NCBI GenBank assembly: GCA_002439665.1
Contig: DJPC01000108.1
Coordinates: forward strand, 1 to 6,916
DNA length: 6,916 bases
Direction: 5' to 3'
DNA from: Dialister sp. UBA6422
GTDB lineage: Bacteria; Bacillota; Negativicutes; Veillonellales; Dialisteraceae
Notes under the pieces: model-generated
What the model was told of the DNA's origin: nothing
The model's input: the letters and a program-made list of their open reading frames with translations, nothing else
The model's database searches: none
Made by a program: the position numbers and the translations under genes
In this document: positions 5,330-6,916 of the stretch, piece by piece
Layout: every line of letters starts with the position of its first letter
Numbering within the stretch: position 1 is the first letter of the stretch

Positions 5330-6809
5330 GCTGCTCTCCTCCTTTTTCAAAAGAACGAACCACCGATGCTTCTGCATCAGCCATATTTAAAAATGGTTTA
5401 TCAAAGGTGATGCCCACAGATTCCAATTCCATTTGAGCTTTGTACATATCAGGAATGGCTTCCTGATAGATATTTTCCTTATACATGTACTGCATCACTG
5501 TTTCTGGTGTGCCTTGGCTAATAATCTCTCCATGATTCATCAAAACGAACTGATTAGCATAAGGCAAAGCAGCTTCCAAATGGTGTTCTGCTACAATCAC
5601 TGTAAGCCCTTCCTTCTGATTCAGTTCACCCACCATTTCATAAAATTCGTGAATGCCTTCTGGATCAAGAGCAGAGGTCGGTTCATCAAAAATGAGCACA
5701 TCCGGTTCTTCAGCCAGTACAGCAGCAGTGACTAGGCGCTGGCATTGTCCACCAGACAGGGTGGCTACTTTTCGATCTTCCAAACCATCCAAATGTACTT
5801 TTGCTAGCGCATCCTTAGTCCGGCGGCGAATTTCTTCTGGTGGGAAACCATGGTTCTCCAAAGTAAATGCCATTTCCTCTCCCACAGTGAGAGTAACAAT
5901 TTGGGCTTTATAGTCGGACAATATGACCCCAATAGAAGAAGCCAGATCGGCAATGGTATGCTGCGTGACCGCTTTACCATCCGTAAATACCATGCCGCTC
6001 ATAGTACCACCATAGTAATGAGGAATAGCACCTGCCATGGACATGAGAAGTGTGGTTTTCCCGGCTCCGTTAGGACCCGTAACGACTACAAAGTCTCCTT
6101 TTTTGACTGATAAAGAAATATCTTTCAAAGAAGGTTCTTTAGAAAATGGATAGGTATAAGTCAGGTGTTCCACACTGATCACGCCATCCTGTGTTTGCTG
6201 AAGTTCATACCCGCTGTGGTCACTATCTTCTACGTCAGATTCTGCCATATAATGCATGGATTTAAATAAACGAAGTGCCGGGAAATAGAGGAATGGTGTA
6301 ATAATTCCATTACCGATACCGACTAAAAATACCATGGGAAGCATACCATAGATATAGACTTTCATCGGAATACCCATCACCAAAGTCAAGATAGAAACAA
6401 AAGTGAATCCAGACACCATAGTGGTAACAAATCCTGCCAGCGCAGGACGGAGAGAAAATCTACCGATTTTAATAGGTGGTACAGCATGAGCAAAAAAGCC
6501 TGCCACATAGGCACCGAAAAATTCAGAAGCAAAATCCCCATATGGAAAAGCAGATTTACTGGTAAAAACTTCCATCAACGCAGCAACCATACAGATCCCT
6601 AAGCATTGTTTATACGTAGGTTTGGTCAATAAAATAGCTACTACATATGTAGCAATCATCCAGTTAGGTGTAAAACCTGCCACCGATGGAGAAACCAAGT
6701 GGAGTAACATCCCGATAGCCAGCATCAGCGTAGAAATAGTAAGCCAGCGGAACCGCCCTCCTCTCGCCTTCACAAAAACAAGCTTTGATACATCTTTCAC
6801 TTGCCCCAT
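5322..6809 (-). CDS. ECF transporter fusion: TrpP-like S component plus ATP-binding domain (A1)
   Basis: A 495-residue fusion. Residues 22-185 form a membrane domain of about six helices. The segments LAIGMLLHLVSPSVAGFTPNW (30-50), SGFTFVSILTLVMGIP (133-148) and the closing GNGIITPFLYFPALRLF (166-182) match, from memory, the layout of the tryptophan ECF S component TrpP, so tryptophan or a related aromatic is the likely ligand. A charged linker (about 186-210) leads to an ABC ATPase: Walker A GPNGAGKTT (245-253), signature LSGGQCQR (351-358), Walker B VLIFDEPTSALD (371-382, E376) and switch H409 in AEHHLE. The Q-loop reads VILSDYKAQ (295-303), with Ser298 where Gln is expected. S components are normally separate small proteins, so the fusion ties this ATPase to one substrate. 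The ATG at 6809 has AAAGGAGGA (complement of 6817-6825) at 7-nt spacing. It is the first gene of the operon in the window; substrate is inferred. Confidence 0.85.
   Translation of the reverse strand: MGQVKDVSKLVFVKARGGRFRWLTISTLMLAIGMLLHLVSPSVAGFTPNWMIATYVVAILLTKPTYKQCLGICMVAALMEVFTSKSAFPYGDFASEFFGAYVAGFFAHAVPPIKIGRFSLRPALAGFVTTMVSGFTFVSILTLVMGIPMKVYIYGMLPMVFLVGIGNGIITPFLYFPALRLFKSMHYMAESDVEDSDHSGYELQQTQDGVISVEHLTYTYPFSKEPSLKDISLSVKKGDFVVVTGPNGAGKTTLLMSMAGAIPHYYGGTMSGMVFTDGKAVTQHTIADLASSIGVILSDYKAQIVTLTVGEEMAFTLENHGFPPEEIRRRTKDALAKVHLDGLEDRKVATLSGGQCQRLVTAAVLAEEPDVLIFDEPTSALDPEGIHEFYEMVGELNQKEGLTVIVAEHHLEAALPYANQFVLMNHGEIISQGTPETVMQYMYKENIYQEAIPDMYKAQMELESVGITFDKPFLNMADAEASVVRSFEKGGEQHA
5338..5343 (-). 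promoter_or_regulatory. Ribosome binding site deciding the A2 ATPase start
   Basis: AGGAGG (complement of 5338-5343), inside a longer A/G-rich run, lies 8 nt before the ATG at 5329. It lies within the 3' end of the upstream fusion gene. This supports the 272-residue form over the 288-residue form starting at 5377. Confidence 0.8.
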
Positions 6810-6816
6810 GACTAAG

Positions 6817-6825
6817 TCCTCCTTT
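6817..6825 (-). promoter_or_regulatory. Strong ribosome binding site of the S-A fusion gene
   Basis: AAAGGAGGA (complement of 6817-6825) lies 7 nt before the ATG at 6809, a near-perfect Shine-Dalgarno sequence. It sits about 10 nt downstream of the hairpin at 6837-6869. That hairpin does not overlap it and so does not obviously hide it. Confidence 0.75.
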
Positions 6826-6836
6826 GTTACTAGTTG

Positions 6837-6869
6837 ACAGTAGACGGTGTACAGTGTACTGTCTACTGT
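6837..6869 (-). repeat. Inverted repeat (hairpin) in the leader of the ECF operon
   Basis: ACAGTAGAC (6837-6845) and GTCTACTGT (6861-6869) are perfect 9-bp complements. In minus-strand RNA the region between them can form a second inner stem, GTAC/GTAC, closed by a 3-nt loop and separated from the outer stem by a small 1x3 internal loop. There is no T-run after it, so it is not a simple terminator. It may be an intergenic palindromic element or a leader structure. I find no convincing promoter between it and the window edge; TTGTTT and TAAACA at 17-bp spacing upstream are too poor to call. Confidence 0.6.
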
Positions 6870-6916
6870 TTATCCTTAACCAGTAAGTAAAACAAAAATC
6901 CTTTCATCCACTCTGC

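Noticed and set aside
5330..5377. Longer start for the second ATPase
   Set aside because: The extra 16 residues are translated from the ribosome-binding region of the ATG at 5329. They do not match the ABC fold start and have no ribosome binding site of their own.
5433..6110. Several plus-strand open frames of 86-100 codons across the S-A fusion gene
   Set aside because: They lie entirely antisense to a gene with clear ABC motifs, have no ribosome binding sites and give low-information translations.

Overview
The window reads as a gene-dense, low-to-moderate GC chromosome segment from a Firmicutes-type bacterium. Evidence is strong purine-rich ribosome binding sites (AAAGGAGG-like), TATAAT -10 boxes, A/T-flanked intrinsic terminators, an ECF-class uptake transporter and an Rpn-type PD-(D/E)XK protein. 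The mix of an Rpn/putative-transposase gene, an A24 prepilin peptidase and simple-sequence repeats in the intergenic DNA makes me lean to the Negativicutes (Dialister/Megasphaera-like). That is an impression, not something the sequence proves.

Layout, left to right. Positions 1-426 hold no gene I can support; there is a CTAG/CCAGTC-rich low-complexity patch and a probable terminator. On the minus strand, 427-1809 encodes a large polytopic membrane protein (DUF6056-like). A 143-bp intergenic region carries back-to-back promoters and separates it from a plus-strand Rpn family nuclease/putative transposase gene (1953-2792). A convergent intergenic region (2793-3010) contains a perfect 17-bp inverted repeat. 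Next, on the minus strand, comes a short A24 prepilin peptidase gene (3011-3655). Its promoter is followed at once by eight perfect copies of a 7-bp repeat.

The rest of the window is one minus-strand operon, read from about 6830 down to a good intrinsic terminator at 3787-3821. It starts with an unusual fusion of a TrpP-like ECF substrate-binding membrane domain (S) to an ABC ATPase (A1). A second ATPase (A2) overlaps it by 8 bp, and an EcfT transmembrane subunit overlaps A2 by 4 bp. Together these three genes encode a complete dedicated ECF importer. The S domain resembles the tryptophan transporter TrpP, so tryptophan or a related aromatic compound is the best substrate guess.

The points most worth a second look are: (1) the heptanucleotide array in the leader of the peptidase gene, a candidate phase-variable tract; (2) the S-A fusion; (3) the way the Q-loop loss in A1 and the degenerate signature in A2 fall on the same predicted ATP site; and (4) two long inverted repeats in intergenic DNA. 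I did not find a clearly new biological system.
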